From positions 43,666 through 87,138 of the forward strand of contig SAQR01000014.1 of the NCBI GenBank assembly GCA_004020365.1: 43,473 nt of DNA. Direction: 5' to 3'. Positions 18,982-27,089 of this stretch are shown here, one piece after another. The notes beneath the pieces are model-generated. The model saw nothing but the letters and a program-made list of their open reading frames with translations. It did no database searches and was not told the origin of the DNA. Position 1 is the first letter of the stretch, and every line of letters begins with the position of its first letter. A program made the translations under genes and the position numbers. The DNA is from Mesorhizobium sp. (GTDB taxonomy: Bacteria; Pseudomonadota; Alphaproteobacteria; Rhizobiales; Rhizobiaceae).

Positions 18982-19922
18982 TCGTGGTGCTCGAACAGAT
19001 TTTTCAGGTCGGCTTCCTCGCCGCGATCATCCGCATCGCCACGCCTTTGGCTTTCGCGACGCTGGGCGAGATGTTCTCCGAGCGGGCCGGCGTGCTCAAT
19101 CTCGGCATCGAAGGCATCATGCTGTTGTCGGCGATGACCGGCTTCACCGCGACCAGCCTCAGCGGCAGCCTGTGGCTCGGCGTGCTTGCGGCGGTGCTGA
19201 CCGGTGCTCTGATGGGTGCCGTGCATGCGCTGTTCACGGTTGCTCTCGGCCTCAGCCAGCATGTCTGCGGCATCGGTGTGACGCTGTTCTCGTCGGGCCT
19301 CGCCTATTTCCTTTACCGGCTGATCTTCGGCCAGCAATCGGTGCCGCCCAGCATCAAGAGTTTCGAAACGCTGCCGATCCCTGTTCTCTCCGACATCCCG
19401 GTGCTCGGACCGGCGGTATTCAACCAGTTTTCGCTGGTCTACATGGCAATGGCAGCCGTTCCCCTGGCCGCCTTCGTGCTCTACCGGACGCCGTGGGGCC
19501 TGTCGGTGCGCATGGTCGGCGAAAATCCGCGCGCCGCCGATTCGGCCGGCGTCGGCGTCATCGCCACGCGCTTCCAGGCGGTGATCCTCGGCGGCGCCCT
19601 GATGGGGCTGGCCGGGGCTTTCCTGTCGATGGTGCAGTTCAACGCCTTCACCTTCGGCCTCGTCTCAGGGCGTGGCTGGGTGGCGATCGCGCTCGTCGTC
19701 TTCGGCCGCTGGGATCCCTGGCGCTCGGCAGGGGCCGCCCTGCTGTTCGCCTTCGTCGATGCCCTGCAACTGCGCATGCAGGCGAGCGGGCTCGGCCATA
19801 TTCCCTATGAGGCGTTCCTGATGCTGCCCTTCATCTTCACCATCGTCGCCATGGCGGTGATGTCGCGCAATGCCGTGGCGCCATCGGCGCTGCTCAAGCC
19901 GTTTCGCCGCGAAGAACGCTGA
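18978..19922 (+). CDS. BMP/nucleoside-type ABC transporter permease 2
   Basis: Inner-membrane permease of 314 residues, partner of the gene just upstream, overlapping it by ATGA. The start MIVVLEQIFQVGFLAAIIR fits the YufQ-like subunits. The loop ERAGVLNLGIEGIMLLSAM near 36-54 and GENPRAADSAGVGV near 188-201 are characteristic of the family. The frame is open far upstream, but only as a shadow of the first permease. It is the last gene of the plus-strand pathway series; the next genes are on the opposite strand with 20 bp between stops. Confidence 0.92.
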   Translation: MIVVLEQIFQVGFLAAIIRIATPLAFATLGEMFSERAGVLNLGIEGIMLLSAMTGFTATSLSGSLWLGVLAAVLTGALMGAVHALFTVALGLSQHVCGIGVTLFSSGLAYFLYRLIFGQQSVPPSIKSFETLPIPVLSDIPVLGPAVFNQFSLVYMAMAAVPLAAFVLYRTPWGLSVRMVGENPRAADSAGVGVIATRFQAVILGGALMGLAGAFLSMVQFNAFTFGLVSGRGWVAIALVVFGRWDPWRSAGAALLFAFVDALQLRMQASGLGHIPYEAFLMLPFIFTIVAMAVMSRNAVAPSALLKPFRREER

Positions 19923-19942
19923 CCAGCCGGGGAAGGAAATTC

Positions 19943-20263
19943 TCAGCCGCCGCTTAGCGCCCGCATCACATTCGGCAGCGCCGGCAGCGTCAGAAAAACC
20001 GTGCCGGCAAGCCAGATCGACGCGACGACGATGCTTCTGGGGCGCGCCGACCAGCGCTCATAAAGCGCGGCCGGGACGCCGGCGAGCATGATGGTCATCG
20101 TTGACAGGATCAGCGCACTTGCCATGTAAACGATCTGGCTTAGGGGAGGCGCCCAGCCCGGATACCAGATCGGATAGAACAGGAACACCATCAGCACCCA
20201 CGGTGAAAAGATGCCGTTGACGATGGCGACCGCCATGACCGGCACAAGAGCGTTTCTGTCCAT
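19943..20263 (-). CDS. small membrane protein of unknown function
   Basis: A 106-residue hydrophobic protein with three likely membrane segments at roughly 5-30, 40-65 and 75-98, and a short basic linker YERWSARPRS between the last two. The ATG at 20263 follows a GGGGGG/GAGG-rich stretch that can act as a ribosome site, and the gene begins 3 bp after the stop of the YggT-like gene, so the two are cotranscribed. I do not recognise a named family with certainty. Partnership with the YggT-like protein is suggested by spacing only. Confidence 0.75.
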   Translation of the reverse strand: MDRNALVPVMAVAIVNGIFSPWVLMVFLFYPIWYPGWAPPLSQIVYMASALILSTMTIMLAGVPAALYERWSARPRSIVVASIWLAGTVFLTLPALPNVMRALSGG

Positions 20264-20266
20264 GCC

Positions 20267-20575
20267 TCAACCCCCCTGCGAAGCCATCGGCGCAATGCCG
20301 AAATTGATCAGCAAGACGAGATAGAACACGCGCAAGGCCATAAGCCAGAGCACGCTGAAGACGATCACCACCGGCTGGGTCAGGATCGACGGCGTAATGG
20401 TCCGCACGACCCGCAGGAACGGGTCCGTGACAGTCTTGAAGAAGCGCCAGATGTAGTTGTCCCAGCTTTCGGGCACGAAAAAACCGAGCACGAGACGCCC
20501 GATCAGCGTGTACATCAGCGCCGCGAGGATGAAATTCGGGATGTGGAAATACCAATAGGACCAGGAATCGTTCAT
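20267..20575 (-). CDS. YggT-like membrane protein
   Basis: A 102-residue protein with two long hydrophobic segments (about 10-34 and 68-92) around a loop reading FFKTVTDPFLRVVRTITP, the typical YggT family pattern of a membrane helix, a TDP-containing loop and a second helix. YggT proteins are poorly understood; some have been linked to osmotic or cell-division functions. It starts at ATG 20575 and is followed directly by a second small membrane protein gene. A strong terminator hairpin for the preceding symporter gene lies about 60 bp upstream, so this pair has its own promoter. Confidence 0.75.
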   Translation of the reverse strand: MNDSWSYWYFHIPNFILAALMYTLIGRLVLGFFVPESWDNYIWRFFKTVTDPFLRVVRTITPSILTQPVVIVFSVLWLMALRVFYLVLLINFGIAPMASQGG

Positions 20576-20630
20576 GTGGGATTTTCCAAGCAGCGGCGGC
20601 GCCGCGTTATGCCAGCGACGCCCCCCAAAT

Positions 20631-20658
20631 GAAAGCGGGGTCCGTCACCGGACCCCGC
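20631..20658 (-). terminator. Rho-independent terminator of the symporter operon
   Basis: Perfect 10-bp stem GCGGGGTCCG (20635-20644) pairing with CGGACCCCGC (20649-20658), with the four-base loop TCAC. On the minus strand the stem is followed by TTTCATTT, a modest U-rich tail. It begins 26 bp downstream of the symporter large-subunit stop at 20684, the expected place. The best intrinsic terminator visible in the window. Confidence 0.8.
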
Positions 20659-20683
20659 CTCGAGCGCCGATCGCTACGCGCGA

Positions 20684-22549
20684 TCAGGCAGTCTTTTCTT
20701 CCATCATCTGCTTGCCGCGCGGCACACGGATTTCCTCGATGAAATCCTGCATATCCCGGGATGGCGCCCTGGTGAGAAGGCTGACGATGATCATCACGGC
20801 GAAGCCCACCGGCAGTCCGAAAGTCGCCGACGAGATGTTCTTCACACCCCACCACAGTTCCATGTTGGGCGTCGCCTTGTCGAGATCGGCGCCGTACTGA
20901 GTCATGACAAGGTAGAAGATGGTGATGCCGAAGCCCGCGATCATGCCGGCGACCGCACCGGCCGAGTTGGCGCGCTTCCACCAGACGCCGAGCACCAGCG
21001 CCGGGAACAGCCCGCCGGCGGCAAGCGAAAACGCCCACGACACCATCGACAGGATGTCCGACGGCTTGGTCGACGCGACGTAGGCGGCCAGCACCGCGAC
21101 CATAACCAGTAGGATGCGGGACACGATCAGGCGCCGCGACGTAGGCGCATTCTGGTCGATCATCCTGTAGTAGATGTCGTGGCTGAGCGCGTTGGCGATG
21201 GCCAGCAGCAGGCCATCCGCCGTCGACAGCGCGGCGGCAAGACCGCCGGCGGCGACGAGGCCCGAGATGACGTAAGGCATGCCGGCCATTTCCGGCGTCG
21301 CCAGGACGATCATATCGGCGTTGAGGTTGATGTCGGCAAACGAAAGTGCCGTCACGCCCTTTTCGGCGCATGCCGCGACGATCGCCGCGGTGTCTGTCGC
21401 CGCCTTGCCGCAGATCTGCACGAGCGTATTGTCGGCAGCGGCCCAGCGCATCATCCATCCGGCTTTCTCGGCGATGTTTTCGGGCGTCAGACCCGACGCC
21501 ACCAGGTCGAGCATCGTCCACTTGGCGAACGCCGCATAGGCGGGCGCGGTGAAGTAGAGGATGAAGATAAACAGCAGCGACCAGGCGACCGAAACACGCG
21601 CTTCACGCACCGACGGGGTGGTGAAGTAGCGCATCAGGACGTGCGGCAATGACGCCGTTCCGACCATCAGGCAGAGGATGAGCAGGAAGTAGTTCTTGGC
21701 ATCATAGCCGCCATGCACGAATGGCGTGATGTGATGCACGGTGATGCCCTGCGCCGTCTCAAGCGCGGTGATGTTCGCCAGCGCCTGGCCTTGCATCAAT
21801 TGTGGGATCGGCACGCCGGTTTTCACCGTCGACATCCAGATGACAGGGATGAGATAGGCGATGATCAGCACGATGTATTGGGCGACCTGCGTCCAGGTGA
21901 CGGCGCGCATACCGCCCAGCATGGAGCACACCAGGATGCCGGCAAGACCGACATAGACCGCGACGTTGAAGTCGATGCCAAGGAAGCGAGCCGAGATCAG
22001 GCCGGTGCCGAAAATCTGCGCGACCACATAGGTAAACGAGCAGGAGAACAGAACGATCACGCCGATGAAGCGGGCAAGATTGCCGCCGTAGCGCGCCGAC
22101 AGGAAGTCGGGAACCGTGTAGGCGCCGAACTTGCGCAGATAGGGCGCAACGAGGATGGCCACGAGCACGTAACCGCCGGTCCAGCCGAGCACGAAGCCGA
22201 GGCCGTCATAGCCGAGCAGGTAGAGCGAGCCGGCCATGCCGATGAAGGAAGCCGCTGACATCCAGTCGGCGCCGGTCGCCATACCGTTGTAGAGCGCCGG
22301 TACGCGGCGCCCGGCGACGTAATATTCGCCGACATGCATGGTGCGGCTCAGGATGCCGATGACCGCGTAGATAACGATGGTAAAGCCCATGAACAGGTAG
22401 CCGATGACAACATTTTCGACGCCCATGGCACTCAAGATAGCCATCAGGATAATGAAGGCTATGAAGCCGCCGGTGTATATGCCGTAGATGCGGCCGAGAT
22501 TCGAGGTGAAGTCGCCTCCGCCTGCGGTGGTAGATGTCGTGTTAGCCAT
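20684..22549 (-). CDS. sodium:solute symporter, large subunit
   Basis: A 621-residue, roughly 13-helix transporter of the SSS family, related to acetate permease ActP. Features: SRTMHVGEYYVAGRRVPALYNGMATGADWMSAASF-type segment near 72-105 (quoted in part: GEYYVAGRRVP, GADWMSAASF), SLPHVLMRYFTTPSVREAR in the middle, and ALSTADGLLLAIANALSHD in the later core. The start chosen is ATG 22549 (MANTTS) with a GGGGGAA ribosome site; an in-frame upstream start at 22567 overlaps the small-subunit gene. It follows that DUF4212 gene by 14 bp, the pairing typical of the two-subunit symporters of this branch. A terminator follows. The substrate may be acetate or another short carboxylate, not proven. Confidence 0.9.
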   Translation of the reverse strand: MANTTSTTAGGGDFTSNLGRIYGIYTGGFIAFIILMAILSAMGVENVVIGYLFMGFTIVIYAVIGILSRTMHVGEYYVAGRRVPALYNGMATGADWMSAASFIGMAGSLYLLGYDGLGFVLGWTGGYVLVAILVAPYLRKFGAYTVPDFLSARYGGNLARFIGVIVLFSCSFTYVVAQIFGTGLISARFLGIDFNVAVYVGLAGILVCSMLGGMRAVTWTQVAQYIVLIIAYLIPVIWMSTVKTGVPIPQLMQGQALANITALETAQGITVHHITPFVHGGYDAKNYFLLILCLMVGTASLPHVLMRYFTTPSVREARVSVAWSLLFIFILYFTAPAYAAFAKWTMLDLVASGLTPENIAEKAGWMMRWAAADNTLVQICGKAATDTAAIVAACAEKGVTALSFADINLNADMIVLATPEMAGMPYVISGLVAAGGLAAALSTADGLLLAIANALSHDIYYRMIDQNAPTSRRLIVSRILLVMVAVLAAYVASTKPSDILSMVSWAFSLAAGGLFPALVLGVWWKRANSAGAVAGMIAGFGITIFYLVMTQYGADLDKATPNMELWWGVKNISSATFGLPVGFAVMIIVSLLTRAPSRDMQDFIEEIRVPRGKQMMEEKTA

Positions 22550-22563
22550 TGACGTTCCCCCGA

Positions 22564-22818
22564 TCAATCTTCATGGACGCCATGCTCTTCGTCGATCGCG
22601 TTCTGGCGCCGTGCGAACCAGAACAGCATGACTACGAAGGCGATGAGCGAACCCTGAGCGGCCATGTAGAAGCCGAGCGGAAAACCAAAAATGACGATGG
22701 TGTTGAGTTGCTCCACGAACATGTGGATGACGTAACCGAAGAACACCCACAGACCCAGCATGGTGAACATGAGGCCCTTGGTCTTGTTCCAATAACTTAC
22801 GCGGTCTGGCGTCGCCAT
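22564..22818 (-). CDS. sodium:solute symporter, small subunit (DUF4212)
   Basis: An 84-residue protein with two membrane helices (about 15-35 and 44-68), starting MATPDRVSYWNKTKG and containing GLWVFFGYVIHMFVEQLN. This is the DUF4212 pattern, a small partner found directly upstream of SSS symporters related to ActP. ATG 22818 has a GGAGGG-like ribosome site upstream. It opens the two-gene minus-strand operon ending at the terminator near 20635. It probably assembles with or stabilises the large subunit in the inner membrane. Confidence 0.88.
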   Translation of the reverse strand: MATPDRVSYWNKTKGLMFTMLGLWVFFGYVIHMFVEQLNTIVIFGFPLGFYMAAQGSLIAFVVMLFWFARRQNAIDEEHGVHED

Positions 22819-23120
22819 AGCTTGAACCCTCCCTAGGTTGGCAGCTTGCGAACCGTCTCGACCGCAAGGCGCCGTTTAAAGCTTGCCTCTTCCGCTGACG
22901 CGGAAGCCCTCCGGCATATGTCGCGGCCAGGTATAGAATCAGCCGACCGTAACTGTGGAGGAGTATCACTTTTTGTCGCGGCTGTTCATACGACTTTAGA
23001 ATCGGTGAGAGGACTGCAGAATCGGCAAGAGGACTTGAATCGGCAAGAGGACTGGCGGTGCGGCGTGGCGGAGGCTAAACGGTCAACATCGGTTGGAAAC
23101 AAAACCGAAGGGAGAGCGCT
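22819..23120. promoter_or_regulatory. 302-bp divergent region between symporter operon and hypothetical gene
   Basis: No gene is supported here. The stretch must contain the promoter of the symporter operon (leftwards) and that of the gene at 23121 (rightwards). It also holds three imperfect tandem repeats at 22998-23055. No clean -35/-10 pair was identified by eye. The gene at 23121 has an AGGGAGAGC ribosome site at its end. Confidence 0.5.
22998..23055. repeat. three imperfect tandem repeats, unit about 20 bp
   Basis: The core GAATCGG(T/C)(G/A)AGAGGACT occurs three times, starting near 22999, 23019 and 23037; the first step is 20 bp and the second 18 bp. Copies two and three are nearly identical over AATCGGCAAGAGGACT. 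The array lies 66 bp before the start of the gene at 23121, where it could be a regulator-binding array or simple slippage product. It has too few units and no spacers to be CRISPR. Confidence 0.7.
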
Positions 23121-23753
23121 ATGGGCCTGCTGAACGACCTGTTGCCCGAGTTCCTGCGCAAGCCGCAGCCGATCGTCAGCGTCGGCGAACTGGCTGACTT
23201 CATGGATTCGCGCGCCGCCTTCCTGGCGCAGAAAAGCATCGTCGAGTTCTGCCGCGTCAGGGCAGGGGTGTACTGGCAGAAGCTGTTCAGCGAGAAGGAA
23301 TTCCAGGCGGCGCTCAACCATTCACGCTGGCGCGCCTACCCTGCGTGTTACGCCATGATGGCGGAAATGGTGGAGGGCGCGCTGCGCGAACCTGCCGGCT
23401 TGCGCCAGCGAGGCCTGCCAACGGCGCTGGAAAAAGTCGCCTTGGCAAGCTTCTCCAAATATGCCGTTCCGGAGGGCTCGCCCGCCACTTTCTGGGAGGA
23501 CGCCGCCGAACTCACCCGTCAACGCCTCGCCGCCACCCAGATCGGTCCGCCGCGGCCGGTGCGCGAGATCCCCGAGCCGCTGGCACGAACGGTTTTCGAG
23601 ATGGTCCCGATCCACCCCAATCTGCTGACCAACGATTACGACTATATCTTCAACTTTCTGAGAATGAATCTGCTGCGCGCGCATGAGGATTTCCTGGTGC
23701 AGGCCGACCGCAGCGCCCTCGTCGACCAACTGCTTGGCGCCGCGCGCAGCTGA
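23121..23753 (+). CDS. conserved-looking protein of unknown function
   Basis: A 210-residue soluble, mostly helical protein without signal peptide or membrane segment. It starts MGLLNDLLPEFLRKPQPIVS after a good AGGGAG ribosome site and shows normal codon use for the region, so it is very likely real. I do not recognise a named family. Tryptophan- and arginine-containing segments such as HSRWRAYPACYAMMAEMVEG and a C-terminal MVPIHPNLLTNDYDYIFNF are the most distinctive parts. It lies between the symporter and the nuclease/nucleotidyltransferase gene, convergent with the latter with only 4 bp between stops. A link to symporter control is possible but rests on position alone. Confidence 0.85.
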   Translation: MGLLNDLLPEFLRKPQPIVSVGELADFMDSRAAFLAQKSIVEFCRVRAGVYWQKLFSEKEFQAALNHSRWRAYPACYAMMAEMVEGALREPAGLRQRGLPTALEKVALASFSKYAVPEGSPATFWEDAAELTRQRLAATQIGPPRPVREIPEPLARTVFEMVPIHPNLLTNDYDYIFNFLRMNLLRAHEDFLVQADRSALVDQLLGAARS

Positions 23754-23757
23754 GTGT

Positions 23758-25902
23758 TTACTGTCCGAGCGTCGCCGACGACGAAAACATCAGGTCCCGC
23801 ACTAGGTCGGGTGCCGACTGAAGCCGCTTGATGAGGCTCTTGAGCCGTGCCTGCTGCTCGCGCGCCAGCGCATTGATCTCGATGCGGTTGGATACCGGTA
23901 TGCCGGCGTAGATGTCACGCGTCTGCTGAGCGAGCAGCAAGCCGACCAGCATGGCGTGGCCGGCCAGCATCGCCTTCATGTCGGAGTCGCCGCCAATATC
24001 CAGCGCGATCAGTTGCTCGAGCCGGGCACGCGTGCTCCGCTCGCGGATGCCGTGGCGAATTGCAAGCGTGCGTGCGGTCGCGACGATCGGAAAAAGGCCA
24101 TGCTTCTTGAGGTCCAGCCGGCCATCTTCAAGCTGAAAGCCGCCAAAGACAGTGAACGGATTGCCGGTCGTCATCTGCTCGCCGAGCAGCTTGGCAAAGA
24201 CCGGCTCGGCGTGGGCGCGGTCATACGCATACTCGACGAACTGCGCGGCCAGCGTGGTGTCGCCATGCACGGGCCGCAGATCGTAGACGATATCGACGTT
24301 GAGCAGATCCTCAGGCCGCAGACGGCGAACCCAATCCTCGACGCGCCGCTTCCACGTGTCGAGGCTTCCGCGGAATGCGGCATTCGAGGCCATTACCCCG
24401 CCTTTGCAATATGGCACGCCTGAGATGTCGAGCATGTCGGCGAGCTTGGCGCCGAGAGTCTTGAACCAGCGGTCTTCGGGCCCATTCGGCTCGCCATCTG
24501 CAAAGACGATGGCGTTGTCCTGGTCGGGGGCCATCAGGCTTTCGCCACGGCCGCCGGAGCCGAGCACGAGCACGGCGTAGGCGCAGGGCGGCGGGCCGTG
24601 ATCTTCGATTTGCATCTGCTGTTCGGCAAGCACCGCGGCGCGGCGGGTAAGCGAGCAAAGTTCGTCGCTGATGATTTCCGCCACCACGCGCGGGTCGATT
24701 GCTTCGCCGAGGAGCGAACGTACCACGCCCGGCAGCATCGACCAGCTGGCCGCCAGTTCGGCGGAATCCCTGGCATGTTCGATGGTGTCGTCGAGATCTA
24801 TGGCAGCGGCGGCGCGAAGCCTCAGCAGGTCACGCGCCGAAAGCACGCCGACCAGCATGCCGCCGTCGTCGCGGACGGCGAGGTGGCGGACTTTCAGCCG
24901 ATCCATGCGGCCGATCGCCCGATAAGCAAAAGCGGCGGCGCGGATGCTTGTCAGCGGTCGCGTTGCAATGTTTCCGACCGGCATATCAAAAGCCCGCTCG
25001 GCGTCGGACGATATGCGGCGCATCAGGTCGCGCTCGGTAACGATGCCATACGCCTCGATCGGTTGATCGGGCGTTCCACGGTCGGACACCAGGACCGAGC
25101 TGATCTTGCGCTTGACCATGAGGTCGATGACCTGCCTTGTCGGTTTGGTCGACTTCACCACGACTGGCGGGCTGCTCATGATACTGCCGACGCGATGGCG
25201 ATAGGCATAGGGATCAACCGGCTGAAACGCCGGAGCCTGGGGTCGCGACACCGGCTCGGCCCAGCCGGCGCGATGGCCGGCTTCGAGAGCGTCCGAAAGG
25301 GCAAGGCAGGCGACCTCGGCTTCGCCAAGTGTTCGGATGTTGCGCTTGCGCAACTCCGGAATCAACGCGGCAAAAATGTCTCCGGCCGTGATCGCATCGC
25401 CCAGAGCCGAATGCCGGCCTTCTATCTCCAGGCGAAGCCATCCGGCGATCGTTTCCAGCGAATAGTCTGCCAGATTGGGATTTGCTATGGTTGCAAGAAG
25501 CCGGACGCACAGCGCCCGAGGCTTTTTCCAGGGCAATCGGGCGCGTCGGCATTCGCGCTCCAATACCGCCAGGTCGAAGCCGATCGAATGCCCGACGAGG
25601 ATGCGGTCGCCGACGAACTTCTGGAATTGTGCCCATGCATCCGGGAAGCTGCCGGCTCCGTCAACATCGGCATCGGTGATGCCGTGGACGAGCGAAGCCT
25701 CGGGAGGGATTGCTTCGCCAGGATCGATGAGCAGATCGAGCTGAGGTTTCCGGACGACCTTGCCATGCGCGATGCCGATCGCGCCAATCTGAACCACCCG
25801 CGCCTTGGTGGCGTCGGGCCCGGTTGTTTCGGTGTCGACGGCGGCAGCCGCAATTGCTATCAGCGGGGTCGCGCCGCTCGCCGGTTTCAATTCCTTCGGC
25901 AT
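23758..25902 (-). CDS. DEDDh exonuclease - CBS pair - DUF294 nucleotidyltransferase fusion
   Basis: A 714-residue multidomain protein. Residues 15-185 form a DnaQ/RNase T-like exonuclease with all three motifs: VDTETTG (Asp23, Glu25), GHSIGFDLAVLE (Asp110) and HSALGD (His164, Asp169). Residues 236-365 hold two CBS domains, ending in YGIVTERDL and VGVLSARDL, likely adenine-nucleotide sensors. Residues 375-600 are a GlnD-like DUF294 nucleotidyltransferase with LGSGGRGE at 447-454 and DQDNAI at 460-465, followed by a helical DUF294 C-terminal domain. Start ATG 25902 has a GAGGAAGG ribosome site; a longer open frame upstream shows no domain. In gammaproteobacteria I recall separate nuclease and CBS-DUF294 genes beside ActP-like symporters; here they are one protein, near a symporter. 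Confidence 0.9.
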   Translation of the reverse strand: MPKELKPASGATPLIAIAAAAVDTETTGPDATKARVVQIGAIGIAHGKVVRKPQLDLLIDPGEAIPPEASLVHGITDADVDGAGSFPDAWAQFQKFVGDRILVGHSIGFDLAVLERECRRARLPWKKPRALCVRLLATIANPNLADYSLETIAGWLRLEIEGRHSALGDAITAGDIFAALIPELRKRNIRTLGEAEVACLALSDALEAGHRAGWAEPVSRPQAPAFQPVDPYAYRHRVGSIMSSPPVVVKSTKPTRQVIDLMVKRKISSVLVSDRGTPDQPIEAYGIVTERDLMRRISSDAERAFDMPVGNIATRPLTSIRAAAFAYRAIGRMDRLKVRHLAVRDDGGMLVGVLSARDLLRLRAAAAIDLDDTIEHARDSAELAASWSMLPGVVRSLLGEAIDPRVVAEIISDELCSLTRRAAVLAEQQMQIEDHGPPPCAYAVLVLGSGGRGESLMAPDQDNAIVFADGEPNGPEDRWFKTLGAKLADMLDISGVPYCKGGVMASNAAFRGSLDTWKRRVEDWVRRLRPEDLLNVDIVYDLRPVHGDTTLAAQFVEYAYDRAHAEPVFAKLLGEQMTTGNPFTVFGGFQLEDGRLDLKKHGLFPIVATARTLAIRHGIRERSTRARLEQLIALDIGGDSDMKAMLAGHAMLVGLLLAQQTRDIYAGIPVSNRIEINALAREQQARLKSLIKRLQSAPDLVRDLMFSSSATLGQ

Positions 25903-25931
25903 GGCCGATAGCCTTCCTCTGCCGGATGTCT

Positions 25932-25955
25932 TGCCGAGACAGCTGCCGAGACAGC
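25932..25955. repeat. 12-bp tandem duplication
   Basis: TGCCGAGACAGC is present twice back to back (25932-25943 and 25944-25955), about 30 bp upstream of the start of the minus-strand nuclease/nucleotidyltransferase gene, in a region expected to hold its promoter or leader. Small and possibly neutral, but placed where it could alter promoter spacing. Confidence 0.6.
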
Positions 25956-26142
25956 GCTTGTCGATGCCGGAAAGGTTCGATCCGGCTTGCCCTGCAGCAT
26001 AGAGCGCGCCGGCGGGCCGCGTCGATGGCCGTATTTCAGGTTGTTGGGTTGGCAAAGTTGCGCCGGGGAGTTGCGCGCCTGCACGTCCATGCTGAATCCC
26101 GAAGGTACACCCGTCCTGGCGGCATATTCGCCTTAAAGTGAT

Positions 26143-26589
26143 TTGATACGGTCGCAGCGCTCGCACATTGTCGGCGAGTTTGTTGCCGAGGCGCTGATGG
26201 ATGAGATCAGGCGGGTTGCTGTGGGGTGCATCGGGCGCGCCGTCATGTTCGGCTCGCTTGCCATCGGCTGTGTCATGGTCGGCTTCTCCTTCAACCCGGT
26301 TTCTGCATTTCGCTCCGGCGCGTTCCTCACGCTGACCATGGTTCTGGCCCTGATGTGGAAAGCCACCACCGCAGCCTTCAAAAATCCCAAGCACACCGAA
26401 GTCTGGCTCTACCTCGATGAGAAATCGCGCCCAGCCGATGCCTCGGCGCGACGGGTGTTCGGCACCATCATGGGCGACGTTTATAAACTCTACGCCCAGA
26501 TCGCGCTTGGCGTGGCGGTCGGGTTCTTCCTGGTGTCGATCATGCTGATGCTGTTCGGTCTGGAGGCTTACAGGCCGCCCGCCAAATAA
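26143..26589 (+). CDS. small membrane protein of unknown function
   Basis: A protein of up to 148 residues with hydrophobic segments at about 30-50, 56-74 and 118-140, separated by a polar loop containing NPKHTEVWLYLDEKSRP. The loop and codon use look like a real alphaproteobacterial gene. The start is uncertain: TTG 26143 gives the longest form and ATG 26197 (MDEIRRVAV) a 130-residue form. Neither has a strong ribosome site. It is divergent from the nuclease/nucleotidyltransferase gene. No named family is recognised. Confidence 0.75.
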   Translation: MIRSQRSHIVGEFVAEALMDEIRRVAVGCIGRAVMFGSLAIGCVMVGFSFNPVSAFRSGAFLTLTMVLALMWKATTAAFKNPKHTEVWLYLDEKSRPADASARRVFGTIMGDVYKLYAQIALGVAVGFFLVSIMLMLFGLEAYRPPAK

Positions 26590-26793
26590 GCGGCCGCTAC
26601 CCCATTGCCGCCCCTCCGCCTGCATGAGCCCGGCGTTTTGCCATTGCGCCGATCGGACTCGGAAGTGCCGCGATAAGCAGCAAACAAACCAAATTGTCGT
26701 TCGATTGGAGAAAAAAATTCCAAGGATCGCTGGAAAATAGCACTCGACAAAGTCTACTGATTTTATAGATTAACCGCCGAGACGGAGGTCGAG

Positions 26794-26949
26794 ATGTCCT
26801 ATTTCCAGAACGCCCGGACTGCCCGCAAAGGCCAAGCGCTCGGTTCTGAGCAGACGTGGCGGCCGGCCTATGCGGGAGCCTTTGCCTATCTCGTCTTTGC
26901 CCTTGCGTTCGTGTTCACCGGGGCAGTCGTTCTGGGTCTTATTCCCTGA
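26794..26949 (+). CDS. 51-residue single-span membrane protein
   Basis: A small gene reading MSYFQNARTARKGQ at the start, then a single hydrophobic helix (about 28-49) ending GLIP and TGA at 26947-26949. A GGAGG ribosome site at 26784-26788 sits 5 bp before the ATG, much stronger than chance. The 100 bp upstream are unusually AT-rich for this genome, including TTTTATAGATT at 26761-26771, as expected for a promoter. The basic N terminus suggests it stays in the cytoplasm. Nothing more can be said about role. Reality of the gene is supported by the ribosome site and protein character, not by homology. Confidence 0.65.
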   Translation: MSYFQNARTARKGQALGSEQTWRPAYAGAFAYLVFALAFVFTGAVVLGLIP

Positions 26950-27089
26950 TCATGGAGCCCCGAGTGATCGGCTCCTGACTTACAGGGCTAGTGATCTGCC
27001 GTTTTCGCAATATCGGAGTTGAATGAACCGAGTGCCGGTGCGCTTTCGCGCGCGTCCCCTTGACCCCCAACGTGATGGAGGAGATGGCA

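Noticed and set aside
22998-23055. Possible CRISPR
   Set aside because: Three imperfect contiguous repeats without spacers.
24598-25911. 437-codon plus-strand ORF opposite the nuclease/nucleotidyltransferase gene
   Set aside because: Shadow of a gene with intact catalytic motifs on the minus strand.
26954-26975. Hairpin GGAGCC...GGCTCC after the 51-residue gene as terminator
   Set aside because: Only a 6-bp stem and no U-rich tail.
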